Shown here: piece by piece, positions 53,523 to 64,000 of the stretch
Layout: each line of letters starts with the position of its first letter
How positions within the stretch are numbered: the first letter of the stretch is position 1
Origin: Dasypus novemcinctus
Taxonomy: Eukaryota > Chordata > Mammalia > Cingulata > Dasypodidae
Direction of reading: 5' to 3'
Assembly (NCBI RefSeq): GCF_030445035.2
Contig: NC_080680.1
Location: forward strand, 98,895,157 to 98,959,156
Length of the DNA: 64,000 nucleotides
Position numbers and translations under genes: made by a program
The notes under the pieces: model-generated
Told to the model about the DNA's origin: nothing
Database searches by the model: none
What the model saw: the letters and a program-made list of their open reading frames with translations, nothing else

Positions 53523-55837
53523 CTAATCACCAAAATACATGGCATTGTTTTTTATGGTATCTACATGAAAATGTTTAAATCTGTCAAGGTATGTTAGAAG
53601 TTTGCAGGAAATGAGCCCAGAGTAAGTATCAAACAGAGAACATTCTTTACCATCATTAATTTCCTTCCATGCCAGGAGCATTTCAACATCTGTAGTTTCT
53701 GAGGATGTGAAAATGAACTTATAGCAACATCTGTTATACCTGATGTGCATCTTCCCAGAAAACCTTGAACTGTGGATGGGTATAAGGCCAATGGATTTAG
53801 CACAAATTCCTACGAACACATCAGCTGGCACTATAATGGGTACTTCTTTGAAAACTACATACATCATCCGAGCCACATCCTGGGACATTATAAAGGCCTC
53901 ACTACTGCAATAATCAGGGTAGTACTTTTCTGGGTACTCACTAAGAGGAACAAATTTTTGGCTCTGAGGGTCTCTGCTGGGTGTATCCTGGTGGATAACT
54001 CTTCCTACATAGATATCTTCAAGGTGTTCTTTCAGACTGAGGAGATAGCCCACCAAGCTTGGTAGATTGACAAATATAACTTCATCAACCTTGAGAATGA
54101 ACAGGGCGTTAGGGCAGAAAGTTACAGCCCACTGTGTCATGGCAATGATTTTCAAGGTTTGGTTCTCAGAACTGTCCAGGAAGATTCCTTCAATTATATC
54201 ATTATTCTTAAGGGATTCTCTGACTATCTCTTTCTGAGCAGTTATCAAAACAGGCATTCCCAAAGCAAATAGTGTAAGAATGGTGTGTCCTCGGACACTG
54301 GTCATATTACCCCAAGTTTTCCTAATGAGGTCCCGCCTTCTCCCATTTTCTGGGTTACTGAAGATGAGAGAAAGCAAAAAAATATTCTTCCCTTTACACA
54401 CCTCCGGCTGGTTCAGGATATAATAGTTGGAGAGATTACTTCTTAAGGGCTCCATGTTCAATTTTCTTGCTTTATCCTTAATTTCAGTAACTTTCATATC
54501 TATATAAGGCAAAGAATGCAGAAAGTATTCTTCTATGAAGTCAGCTCCAAAAATCAAGGCATGAAATAGGATGACATTAAACAAAATGAAACACCACTGG
54601 TGAGTTCGAAGCCTACAGGATGCCACCTAAATTAAGAAAAGAGCATGTGTTCATTTAAGCTTCATCTCCATTCTTGTCTTTCCCCCACAGAACCCTGTAT
54701 GTACCTCTATGACAGCATTTAGCAGTACTACACTCTATTTTAAGTGCTTATTAATTTTATTATTTTATCTCTCTCATTAGATGAATAGTCTGAACAGCAG
54801 CCATCATGTCTAATTCTTCTCCAGTGATGAGTAAAATGTTGCTTGCTTGTTTGGATGAAAGCTACTTACTATATAAGACACTGTGTTAGAAACTGGGGAA
54901 AAAAGGGCAATCAAAGATAGACACGGATATAAAGTAAAAAGTGGCATCATTAGGGATTAAAAAAAAAACTTTAGGAAAATATATAATCTTGAATTGAAGC
55001 CCTTGGATTAGTTTCTTCTCTAATTACAAAAAGTCAAGGGCTATTTTTCCATGCTGTGGTAGCTTCTGTTGGCTGCTGCACACTGGCTACTATAAAACAT
55101 TTATATTCTAGTATGACTTTCCAATTTAATACTGAATCAGAGTCTATTTTTGACAATGTCCCTTAATCCACCTGACATGTCCATCAGTATGGGCAGATTC
55201 CTTCTATCCCCATAGCTTTTCTCCAGAAATCTAGGATAGACTTGGGATAAGCTTTCTCCATCTCATCAAGGGAGTTGATAAATTGTCCTCTGGAAGGGTT
55301 TATACGCGGTTGTAATATAACAGCCAGGGAACATTAAAGGAGGTTAAATCCCTATTCATTGGCACTTTGAACAACAAAGCCTCCCTTAATAATAGTTACC
55401 TCTTATTTATCACTTGCTATGTGCCAGGCACTGTTTTTAAGCATATTAAGCCTTAGTTCATTTAGCCCTGTCATATTCCTTTCAGATAGATTATCTCAAA
55501 GTTAGATTGAGCATATGAACAGTTTAGTAATTTATCCAAGATTACACAGAAACTTAGGGGGTAGGATAGGGACCTGATATGAATTCAAGTCAGTCATATT
55601 CCAAAGTTCATTCTTAACCATTGGAGAATCCTGATTCCCATCTGTATTTTTCCATGTCCATTGAATAAGAAAAAACAACAAAACAAAATAACCTTCTGAA
55701 ATTGTGATCTGAACTCATTTCTATTTTCTCAGTGCTGATGATTTGCACATAGATGAAAATGAAGAAAACTCAGCTTCCTCAAAGACTGTTTTAATAGATA
55801 CCAAATGCTTCAGAGATGATAAGGAACTTACCTGCAT
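53523..55837 (-). CDS. B3GALT9: Beta-1,3-galactosyltransferase 9 (GT31 family), two exons
   Basis: The main exon 53523-54626 is one open frame of 367 codons starting V-A-S-C and preceded by a good acceptor (TTTTCTTAATTTAG). It has no ATG of its own there. The missing start lies 1.2 kb upstream: at 55832-55837 the minus strand reads ATGCAG followed by the donor GTAAGT. Joined, this gives M-Q-V-A-S-C and 369 aa, the length I recall for B3GALT9 (formerly B3GNT10). Features (369-aa numbering): a short basic N-terminus, a signal anchor at about 13-32 for a type II Golgi protein, and three N-glycosylation sequons (NLS, NMT, NQT). GT31 blocks present: RRRDLIRKTWGN near 98-109, EDIYVG near 205-210, YPDYC near 238-242, DVFVGIC near 271-277. 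The usual D-D-D metal motif reads D-E-V near 183-185, and the usual E-D-V reads A-D-V near 270-272. The acceptor substrate is unknown, and weak or no enzyme activity is possible. Confidence 0.92.
55390..55630 (-). repeat. MIR SINE in B3GALT9 intron 1
   Basis: TTATCACTTGCTATGTGCCA, then CATTTAGCCCTGTCATATTC and GATTACACAGAAACTTAGG. Confidence 0.65.
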
Positions 55838-57464
55838 GTTGTCTGGGAGCAATTTCAGGACTTTTTAAGTTATTGAATCCAGTTGCCAAATTATGCCCAA
55901 ATGTATCTCAGGATAACTCAAGTCGAACAGCAGCTGAGGTAAAAAATACTTTGTGCCTGAACTTTAAGGATAAGGTTTCTTGCCGATTAGCCTGAGCTTT
56001 TGTTCCAGAATACCTGCTGTCTGCCTAGGAGAGCGAATGCTGATCATATTACAGCTAGAGTGACTCCAGAACAAAAGACAGAACAAGCAAACCTCTTTGA
56101 ATGCTTCCAATCTTGTGTACCTCATGAAACTGACCCCTCATCTTTATGCTGAATCCCTGGTAAAGTGTTTGTGGGAGCTCAAAGAACAGTTCAACCACAT
56201 CACCTCTCCACAGCATCATCCCTCAAGGAGAAATGTTGTATAGGATATACTGGGGCGCATCTCAAGAAACTGAACAGATGGAATAATTCCTGCTTCCTGG
56301 TACATGCACATGCATGGAATTTACTAAACAACAAGGAATAATTGTCATTTCTAGTAGGCAGGGAAGTTTTGTGTGTTGCATTGAAAGGAATGCTGAATTC
56401 CTGGTGTAGGATATTCAAGAACTTTTTTAAATCAATTGTCAGGCATCCAAACAACCTCCCCCAAGCAAGGTTATCTCAAAATGGAAACAACATGTAGTTT
56501 ATTTTAGCCTGAATTGAAGAAACTATGCATTTGACATTTGTTGTTATCCTGGAGCACATATGTGTAGGAATTATCCCAAAAAGCATTTTTACTACAAAGT
56601 TTATTTCAAGAAAAGAAAAACCATCTAGCATATTTTCATGTTCCTGTCATGTAAGCAGTTGTACTGAGCATTCTGCTCTCATGCCAGGCTATATTTCCAT
56701 CTTTCTCTTTTCACATTTGTTGTTCCTACCTGCCATTCACAGCAGTTTTCATAGTTTTTGGCTAAGAATAATTCATTACATTTAAAATTGGCTATAGTTT
56801 TTCAATACTCATCATGCAAACTTGGAGATTTTTACAAAGTGGTAAAATATAACCTGAAAATTCCCATTCAAATGAAAGGGAATTTTTACATATACTAAAT
56901 TTAGCAATTAGGTATGTCTTGTGAATAACTAAACAGAAATTTCTATTTTGCCATTTTCTTTTCACATTTAGAGCCATACATTTGCTCCTGGATCTCTTCT
57001 GTCCTTAAGCTTATACCATTTGATTTCTTTATCCATGAGAGGTTTAAACAATATTGTCTCTCTCTCAGTTCCACCTGGAGTTTTCAGTTTGATTCATCAA
57101 ATCCCTACCATACTTACTGGGTTGAGACTGCTTCAAGGTGCTTGGTTTCCTCAATTACCTTGCTTCTGCCTTCCCTTTCATGGATGTTATGCAATCTGTG
57201 TACCTAAGTCTTCCTAAATTTTCTTAAAATATTGTCATCAGTCACTGTTTGGCTCAGAAGTCTTATAGTGGCTTTATTGCCTACCAAATCAAGTTTTCTC
57301 TCTTAAGATGTGACTTCCAGGACCCCATACTTGGCTTCCACCCACATAGCCAAAGGTATTTCTTACATTTCAAATACCCTAGATTGATTCAGGATGCTTG
57401 GAGCCTTGACTGTATTCTACCACTAACTGGATGTATGAATGTCTTTGTATTATGTCTATATCAT

Positions 57465-57660
57465 TGGACTATGTTGTCCAACATGGTTGCCATTACTCAC
57501 ATGTGGCTATTTAAATTAATTAAAATTAAATAAAATTTAAAATTTCCTCAGTCATGCTAGAACATTTCAAGTGTTCAGTAGCTACATGAGGTTAGTAGCT
57601 GCCTTTTTAGATAGGACATATAGAGAATATTTTCATCATTGCAGAAAGTTCTACGGGGCA
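57465..57660. mobile_element. Ancient non-autonomous DNA transposon fragment
   Basis: GTTGTCCAACATGG near its start and CATTTCAAGTGTTCAGTAGC with CTACATGAGGTTAGTAGC later on match a recalled mammalian MER element in which a GCCACATGTGGC-like core is shared. The family is not certain. Confidence 0.45.
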
Positions 57661-57744
57661 GTACTTGTATATGATGCACGTGAAGGTGTGGAGGTGGGGG
57701 TGTGCGTTCATGTGGTTTATGAGACCTTACAGAAAGACCAGGAT

Positions 57745-57950
57745 AACTTGTGCTCTGAAGTCCACCTGGGTTGAAATCCTTTGTCAGTCACCGTGACCTT
57801 AGACAAGATCCCTAAACCTCTTTTGGCCTCAATTTCCCCACATCTAAAAGCGGGGCTAATAGCAGTAATTACCCTGGCAGGGTTGTTGTGAGAACTAAGA
57901 ATGTCTGGCACATAAGAAGAGCAGTTTTAGTTCTTAATGCTAAAACATTT
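57745..57950 (+). repeat. MIR SINE
   Basis: CTGGGTTGAAATCCTTTGTC, GACCTTAGACAAGATCCCT, and GGGTTGTTGTGAGAACTAAG. A reversed MIR-like piece follows at about 57950-58110 (AAGTTAAGTAACCAGGCC). Confidence 0.7.
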
Positions 57951-58499
57951 ACTTGCTTCATCCCCTTCAATCCTCAGAGCAGCCAGATGAGGAGAGTACA
58001 ATTGTTACTCAGTTGAGGAAAATAAGGCCAGAGAAGTTAAGTAACCAGGCCAAGATCAAGGCCAGAGGGTGGAAGAGCTAGGATTCAAATCTTGATCATT
58101 CAACTCCCTTCTTTCTCCCATACCCACTTCACTCCCTACCCCGCCCCCATTCTTGCTTTATTTTTCACTAGCACTTGCTATGGCTTGCACCATGGCAATC
58201 TTAGTTTTTTACGTCTGCCTCCCCTCAGGTTGTAAAGGTCCGGCAGTCAGGGATTTTTGCGCATTTTATTCACTAACCATAGCCCTGGGGACAAGTAGGT
58301 GTTCACTGGGTTGACTCTGGATGTCAGTCCCTTAACTTCTCTGAGCGGTAGCGCCCTCTCCTTTGTAAAGTCAGGATAATAAATAATGCTACAGAGCTGG
58401 AGTTAAATTAGATGAAAGGCATGAACCTGCTGTATTAACTTGGATATAGTGCAAAAAAGGAAGCTTTGGTAAAGGATCCACCAAGTCCAAGCCTCGTAA

Positions 58500-58950
58500 T
58501 ATATTTATTGCGCGTGCTCCACCACCTCGCCTCACCTATTCTCTCCTCAACTCTTCCACCTCCCCCTCGGGGCGGGAGCCGGAAGTGTAGCAGCTTCCGC
58601 TGGGCGCCGCGAGGTGGAGGGTCGCGCGAAGATGACGCAAGCAGCGCCGGAAGCCGCTCCCCTGTGAGGTTGCGGACCTGAGCAGCGGCCGTAGGTCCAG
58701 GTTTGTGTGAGGCGGGTGTGGGTCAGGAAAGGGGCGTTTGGGGGCTGACGCTCTTGCTGACCGGCCGCGCCACGGCCTTTTGGGCTTTCTCTCTCTGCAG
58801 GCGCCATGGCTGCGGAGCGGACCCGGCCGCTGCAAGGCCCTGGCGGCCCGAGCGCGCACGGTTGGTGTGAGCCCGGCACGAGGTCCCGGGCCCCGGGGCG
58901 CTCGCTCAGGTCAGTGCCGCGCGGAACTCGGCTCCGGAAGCAGGGAGCTT
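58500..58950 (+). promoter_or_regulatory. FBXW2: CpG-island promoter of FBXW2
   Basis: This is a dense CpG island in otherwise CpG-poor DNA, with no TATA box. Several ETS/GABPA-type sites are visible: CCGGAAGTG near 58579, GCCGGAAGC near 58645, and a reverse TTCCG near 58594. An ATF/C-EBP-like TGACGCAA lies near 58633. The transcription start probably falls at about 58570-58650, placed only by the island and the downstream donor. Confidence 0.75.
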
Positions 58951-61900
58951 GGGGTCGACGAGCGTGTTGAAGGGTTCTGGAGTTCATTTAGAGATGGGAA
59001 AATTGAGTCTCGGAGTTTCTTCTTCCTAGTGTCTCAGTTTCGTTATCTGCGAAATGAGTTAATGATGTTCCAGAACTGCCGTAAGATTAAAAGATGCTGA
59101 AATGTGGACAGGTGGCTTATGAAATAAAAAGCGCCGTATTAATGTGAGTGATTGCGCCATAATTGTGGGTATACATGGAAACAGGTGTGTATGTGGGGTG
59201 CTGCTTGATATAAAGCAAAGATCACAATATTAATGCTAAATAATAATGGTGACTAGCATTACTGTAGGCTTACGGTGTGCCGGGTACTAAGCTAAACGTT
59301 TTACGTGCATTATCCTGTTTAACAGGATAAAAACCCTTGTGTATAATATCATGGTAACAGTTTACAAGTGAGTAAGCTGGGCCTGGGATAGGTGAAGTGA
59401 TTTGCCAAAGGCCACCCAGCATCAAGTGAAGCTGCAGAGCCTGTAATTTGTAAACATTATTTGTATTCTTTCAAAGATTTTTTATTCTTAAAACGAAGAA
59501 ACAGGATTTTAACAGTTTGTTCACATGATTTGAAATTCAAAAACGTATACAATAAAAAGGCCCATCTCATGTCCTCCTCTCTCCAGTTCTCTCTGAGGCA
59601 ACCAGTGATAGCTGTTTCTTGACTATTCAAAATATGTTTTATACATATGTAAGTTTATAGGTATATATACATTTTTCAAAGCCACCTACTCTCTAACTGC
59701 TGATGATGCTTGATAAGAAGAGAGGAAATATGAAGGCTTTCCCCCACCCCCAGACCCTATTTTACTCTTGAAAGGGCCAGGATCTGGTGGAGGAGGAGAA
59801 GAAGATACTTTCAGACTCCTTTATCTAGAATGTCATATGTCTAATAAGACCTAGGAGTATAAGTTTTTGGGTTTTGTTTCTGTGGGTTTTTTGGAAGGGG
59901 AAGGAGGATGCAGTGTCAAGATAAGACACTATAGTTTTAAAGAGAGAAAGAGTTTATTGCCAAGTGCAAAACAAGGAGATCAGGAGACCTATGGGCCATA
60001 AATCTCTCTCCCCTAACTGGAGAAACTTTTCAGTGTTATAGCATTTAAACAGGTAGGTAGGCTTAGGTCACAGGGGTTCTTAACCCTTTTTTGTTCCACA
60101 GACCCCTTTGCCAGTCAGGTGAAAACCACAGTCCCCATTTGTGTTACTTAGTAAACACATCACACCCGCACCAGCAGGTCCCCACAAGAATAATGGTTTT
60201 GAATTTCAATTCAATCTCACGGACCCCTTGTTAAGAACCCCTGGCTTAGGATAATGATCAGGTTGGAGATAGACTAATCACTGATCCTGTGCAGGTTGAT
60301 TACATGCTTCAAGTAAAGTTTTAAGATTTAGGCTACTGCGCATGTCAGGAAGGCTAACTCTAAGTAGAACTGGCTTGGTCTAGCGAAATAGCTTAGGACT
60401 TGGGGCTGTCAGTTCTGGGCCGACTTGTGTTTATTGACAAGGGGACTGTGTGCAAAGACACCACACTTCAGGGTTGCAAAGCAAGATAAGGGGATACAAG
60501 CAGGGCCAGTCACGAGTTGTCTGTCCAGCTACAGGGCAAAGACTATGTTGCTTCAAAACATAGCATCAGCATTAAAGAAACGAGGCATCTGGGTTATATA
60601 GTTCTGTGAGTTATGAACTGTGACAGCAGTCATAGATATTGGCTTCTGGCTACTTCAGAAGGCTAACATACATCAAGGCTATAATTCAGTGAGCTATCAC
60701 AGTTATTGGTATTTTGTTTTGGCTACATTACAATATATCAGAAGGTTAGTAATTGCCTAAAATACAGTTTAGTGGACAAAAATACATTTATTAATTTTTC
60801 AGGTACACATTCATAATAAAACTAACAACTACTATTTGAGTTACTCTAACTGGGCACTGTGCTAAGCATGTTCCTGCTTTATTTTTGATTCTCATAATTC
60901 TTAAGTTAGGTGATAGCTTCCATTTTACAGATGATAAAATTGAAGCTTAGAAGTTAGTTGAACTGCCCATGATCACATAGGAAGTGACTGAATATGAGAT
61001 TTGATTGACTCCAAAGCATTTTCACTTACCCTAGCCAACCTGTGTAACCAAGTGTCCTTTATTGTCTTCGGTAACCTCAAGCTCACCATTCTGGAGGTAG
61101 CTGTTCCATTGTTTGAAAGCTCTAGATCATTTGAAAGCTCCTCCTGGTATTGAGTTAAAATCACTCTTCCTGTGGTTTTCCCTTTGGGGCCTTTGGTGCT
61201 AGTATCTTACATTCCTAGAGGCTCTCTTAAAAGAGTTTAGTTTAGACCGGTGAGCTTAAAAAAGTCACTCTAGTATTATTTCTTATCTCCTCCAAAGTCA
61301 GGAGATTCTTTCAGAAAAAGTAAAAATTGGTTTTCTAGTAGTGTATTCTGCATAGTTAATGGGCCTGCTTTCTTCCAAAAAAAAAAAAAAGATTCCTTTT
61401 TCAACAGCATTCAGAGATGAAGAACTGGAAAATAACCACCCATAAGGAGTTGAACAGCTTAAAGGGCAATATCTAATGTAAAAGTAGGAAAAGAAATTCT
61501 TGTTGGGAGTTAGAATATATAAATCTCTGGAGTGGCTGGGTTTTTTTTTTTTAAAAGATGCTCACTGGAGATTTGCCCTGTACTTTTCAGTGATGTCATA
61601 GACACATTAATTTGGCATATTGTAGGATATCTTTTACTTACTGGTGAGTGATGGGAAGCAGATTCACCCTGATAATGTTTAAATGGGTATTATAAATTTG
61701 CCTTGTGACCATTTAAATAACAATCCAGCTCATATAAATAGAAGTATTTTTTCTACAAGATATGTGGCATTGCACTTCTAGGAGTTATGGAAGAAGCTCA
61801 GAGCAGGTATTTGGTGTGTTTTTGACTGACCTATGTACCAGCAGCTGTTGCTAATCTTAACTGTTTGCAAAATCAAGCATTTGCACTTTGCCTGGATTCC

Positions 61901-64000
61901 ATTCTGCATAGAGGATTGAAAAACATCTGAGAGGGGAATTTCTTTCACCTCAATGGTCAGGTTAGCTCCACCCCTCAACCTTCCCATTAGTTAGCAGTTA
62001 TAGTATTATGTGAACGTCACAGAAAAGAATTTTGTCTCCCTGTGAATTATTGTTTTAAAAGAGATTTTCTATATATGTTATAGAGGATTGTTAGGATTCA
62101 GAGGAAGAAGACTTGTTATCTTGTGATAAGCTGACAAAATTTTTGGTGAACTGAGTTTTTGGCAACCTAGTAAATGCTGAAAATAAATCAACAAATTCTA
62201 GCTAGCTCAACCCTGAGGCTTCAGGAGTGTTATCTTAAAGTCCAGTCACTGAGAAACCAAAACTATTAGACAGCAGATGGTGTGATTGGAAAGATTTGGT
62301 CACTTCTACAGATAAATTAGACTGCTTTCTGTCTGATCAAATTTTTGCCAAATTTGATATTGGAAACTTACTGAAAATGATTTTTACTTATTAACAGAGT
62401 CGAAAGATGAGATCTGACTGTTTAAAGATGAAATCTAGGAGACTTGTCTGGAAAGGAATTTATTTTCCTCTTCCATATTAATTTAGGCTTCAGTTTTTGC
62501 AATTAGTAAAACAATCTGGTGGGAAACTGATCAGATTAGAAGGAAAGCTTTTTAACTGTGGAAAATTTAAACACGTGAAAATAAAGAGAATAATGAACTC
62601 CTATGTATCCATCATCTGACATTAACATCTATTAATACATGGTCAATCTTAGGAAAGGTGGTTTTTACTGGTTTGCTTTATTTTTTGTTCTCTTTCCATT
62701 AGTTTATTTCCCATTTTTAAAAAATGAGTTGACACCTTGATACAATATATAATGCTGAGCACTTTAAAATTTGTTTGTCCCAGTTAGCCTTATAGTAATT
62801 TGTCATTCTTGTAAAGGTGGTACAGTTGGATAGGCAGTGTCCCCAGATCTTATCTAATTGTGATTTTCTTAGTTGTAGCTGACTTCAGAGGGAGACAGCT
62901 TGGTGTGGTTGGAAAAATTCTGATCTTGAGAGCACTGGTAGAGGAGAGCACTCCTCTGCTATTTTAATAGCTCTGTGCTTTTTAGGAAAATCACTTACCT
63001 TCTAGGACCCTCAGTTTCCTCATCTGCAAAGCAGAGATGGTGTGATACCTGTTTTGGGGTATTTTGTAAGCATCAGGGTTATTCATTTGCCTTATTTGCA
63101 GGCTTCCAGGACCCTCATGGCTCATTGGAGGTTAACCGTTGTGATGGTTAAGAATTGTCATTAGCTCATATGAGGCTTATAAAAACAGGCTGTGTAAGAC
63201 CAAATAAGACCTTTGTAATTCATGTTCTAACACGCATTGCCATAAAGGAGGTGGAAGAACCAGAATACCTGAGTCATATACCTTGTTACACTTTATTTTT
63301 CCTCCCCATCCTTTTTGCCTGAATATTGATTGCAAAAGTGAGTAGTCAGTTCTGAGATTTTAGTGATAGGTCAGGTTGTGCTTAGCATAACTATGCCTCA
63401 AGTTACTGCTCCAGAGACTTGATTTCTTGTTACATCCTGGTGCTTATTTTTGTGACTTTCATATGCAAATGTTGCATAGTAAGGAATTGACTGAGGAAAT
63501 TGTTTTATAATGGTTTTGATGGGTGTGTGTATTATAAAATACACTATTACATAATGAATACTTTGTAAATCTTTTAAGGTGTAGATTCATGTAGCTGTGT
63601 TAGACTTCAGAAGAAACAATTAACACTGACAAGTTTCACTGTCGTATTTTAGAGATCATAATTTGTTAAAAGTATGATTCCTCAAATGTATTTTCTTTTG
63701 TGTGGATGGAAAATTTTGAGATAGAATGTATTAACTACACAACTGTAATGTGATAACTGAGCATAATGTTGTAATGCCAGCTTTTTACACTAATTTTTAA
63801 TACTTCATTTGTTAGCAGTCTTGCTTGAACATTCTTTTTGAGCAGAACTAATACGATATTTTGATGTGCCACAGGTAAATTTTTCCATAACCTTATGGAG
63901 AGAAAGGACTTTGAGACATGGCTTGATAACATTTCTGTTACATTTCTTTCTCTGACGGACTTGCAGAAAAATGAAACTCTGGATCACCTGATTAGTCTGA
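58580..64000 (+). CDS. FBXW2: F-box/WD-repeat protein 2, 5' end only (runs off the window)
   Basis: The coding start is at 63895-63897. From there 35 codons plus one base run to the window edge, opening [20 protein letters not shown], which I recognise as the N-terminus of FBXW2. The F-box and WD40 repeats lie beyond the edge. The acceptor before this exon is probably the AG at 63873-63874. Upstream, a CpG island holds candidate non-coding exons: one ending at the donor CCAG|GTTTGT (58700/58701), and one at 58801-58909 with a strong acceptor (CTTTCTCTCTCTGCAG) and a donor (CTCAG|GTCAGT). The roughly 5 kb between is intron 1. The protein is the substrate receptor of an SCF (SKP1-CUL1-F-box) ubiquitin ligase. 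It is transcribed in the same direction as PSMD5, as expected from mammalian synteny. Confidence 0.93.
58801..58909 (+). other. Candidate alternative 5' exon of FBXW2 with an upstream ORF
   Basis: A polypyrimidine tract and AG at 58786-58800 precede this GC-rich segment. It ends at CTCAG|GTCAGT, a near-ideal donor. An ATG in good context (GGCGCCATGGC) at 58806 is open to the donor. If spliced to the exon that carries the FBXW2 start (beginning near 63875), it reads one more codon and then TAA. It would therefore be a roughly 35-codon upstream ORF and not an N-terminal extension. The splice signals are seen; use of the exon is inference. Confidence 0.45.
59235..59450 (-). repeat. MIR SINE in FBXW2 intron 1
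   Basis: GCTTACGGTGTGCCGGGTAC, GTGCATTATCCTGTTTAAC and TTGCCAAAGGCCACCCAGC are a reversed MIR. Another lies at about 60825-60990. Confidence 0.7.
60071..60243. mobile_element. Small hAT-type MITE, copy 2, in FBXW2 intron 1
   Basis: Terminal repeats CAGGGGTTCTTAACCC and TTAAGAACCCCTG. GCTTAGGT lies just before it and GCTTAGGA just after, an 8-base target duplication as expected of hAT elements. Confidence 0.78.
60244..63874. other. FBXW2 intron 1, 3' part
   Basis: No exon or gene is visible. About 59890-60740 (around the MITE) has the look of an old reversed LTR, with GAGTTTATTGCCAAGTGCAA near 59950, but the family is not assigned. A MIR lies at about 62900-63080. The rest is AT-rich unique-looking DNA. 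Confidence 0.4.

Noticed and set aside
58547-58987. 146-codon and 107-codon minus-strand frames in the FBXW2 island
   Set aside because: GC-rich islands are stop-poor. The frames are rich in Pro, Arg and Ala with no recognisable domain, and no splice or conservation evidence was available.

Overview
This window is mammalian nuclear DNA, almost certainly from a xenarthran and most likely an armadillo. The strongest clue is about twenty copies of a tRNA-headed SINE that opens like GGGAAGCGGACTTGGCCCAG. I recognise this as the armadillo DAS-SINE family. Many copies carry clear target-site duplications. Ancient mammalian repeats (MIR, L2, L1M, MER5/MER20/Charlie hAT elements) fill most of the rest. 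The gene order also fits a known mammalian block: (CUTAL)-PSMD5-B3GALT9-FBXW2, the 9q33.2 neighbourhood in human.

Layout. 1-13.7 kb: scattered, decayed minus-strand exons of a CutA-like gene (CUTAL, whose human counterpart is the pseudogene CUTALP), at 13544-13693, 5461-5506, 5160-5210 and 1260-1362. They sit among a dead Charlie-type hAT transposon that has been hit by an LTR and by an L1, plus MIRs and DAS SINEs. 13.7-22.3 kb: repeats only. 22.3-24.33 kb: a broken Tigger/pogo-class transposase reading frame on the minus strand. Its start codon lies in a CpG island, head to head with PSMD5. 24.68-48.25 kb: the complete PSMD5 gene, ten coding exons that splice to exactly 504 codons plus stop. 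Its first intron holds an LTR-within-an-LTR of one family and a full-length processed pseudogene of CARM1. 53.5-55.84 kb: B3GALT9 on the minus strand, a large single-exon body plus a two-codon first exon (total 369 aa). 58.5-64 kb: the CpG-island promoter and the start of FBXW2. Its first 35 codons lie at the right-hand edge and the gene continues outside the window.

Functional picture. PSMD5 encodes the S5b chaperone of the 26S proteasome base. FBXW2 encodes an SCF ubiquitin-ligase substrate receptor. B3GALT9 encodes a GT31-type Golgi glycosyltransferase-like protein whose metal-binding motif looks degenerate. These are neighbours by ancestry, not an operon. Two CpG-island promoters are visible: one at about 24.1-24.9 kb, with a perfect CRE palindrome and a TCTCGCGAG-type element, and one at about 58.5-58.95 kb with ETS-type sites.

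The most interesting observations are the transposase-derived frame sharing the PSMD5 island, the reconstructable exon remains of CUTAL with visible lesions, the degenerate motifs in an otherwise intact B3GALT9, the CARM1 retrocopy, and a DAS-SINE variant with an internal minisatellite. I found no CRISPR array, operon, functional tRNA gene or other bacterial-type feature. All family names rest on recall and reading by eye; no database search was run.
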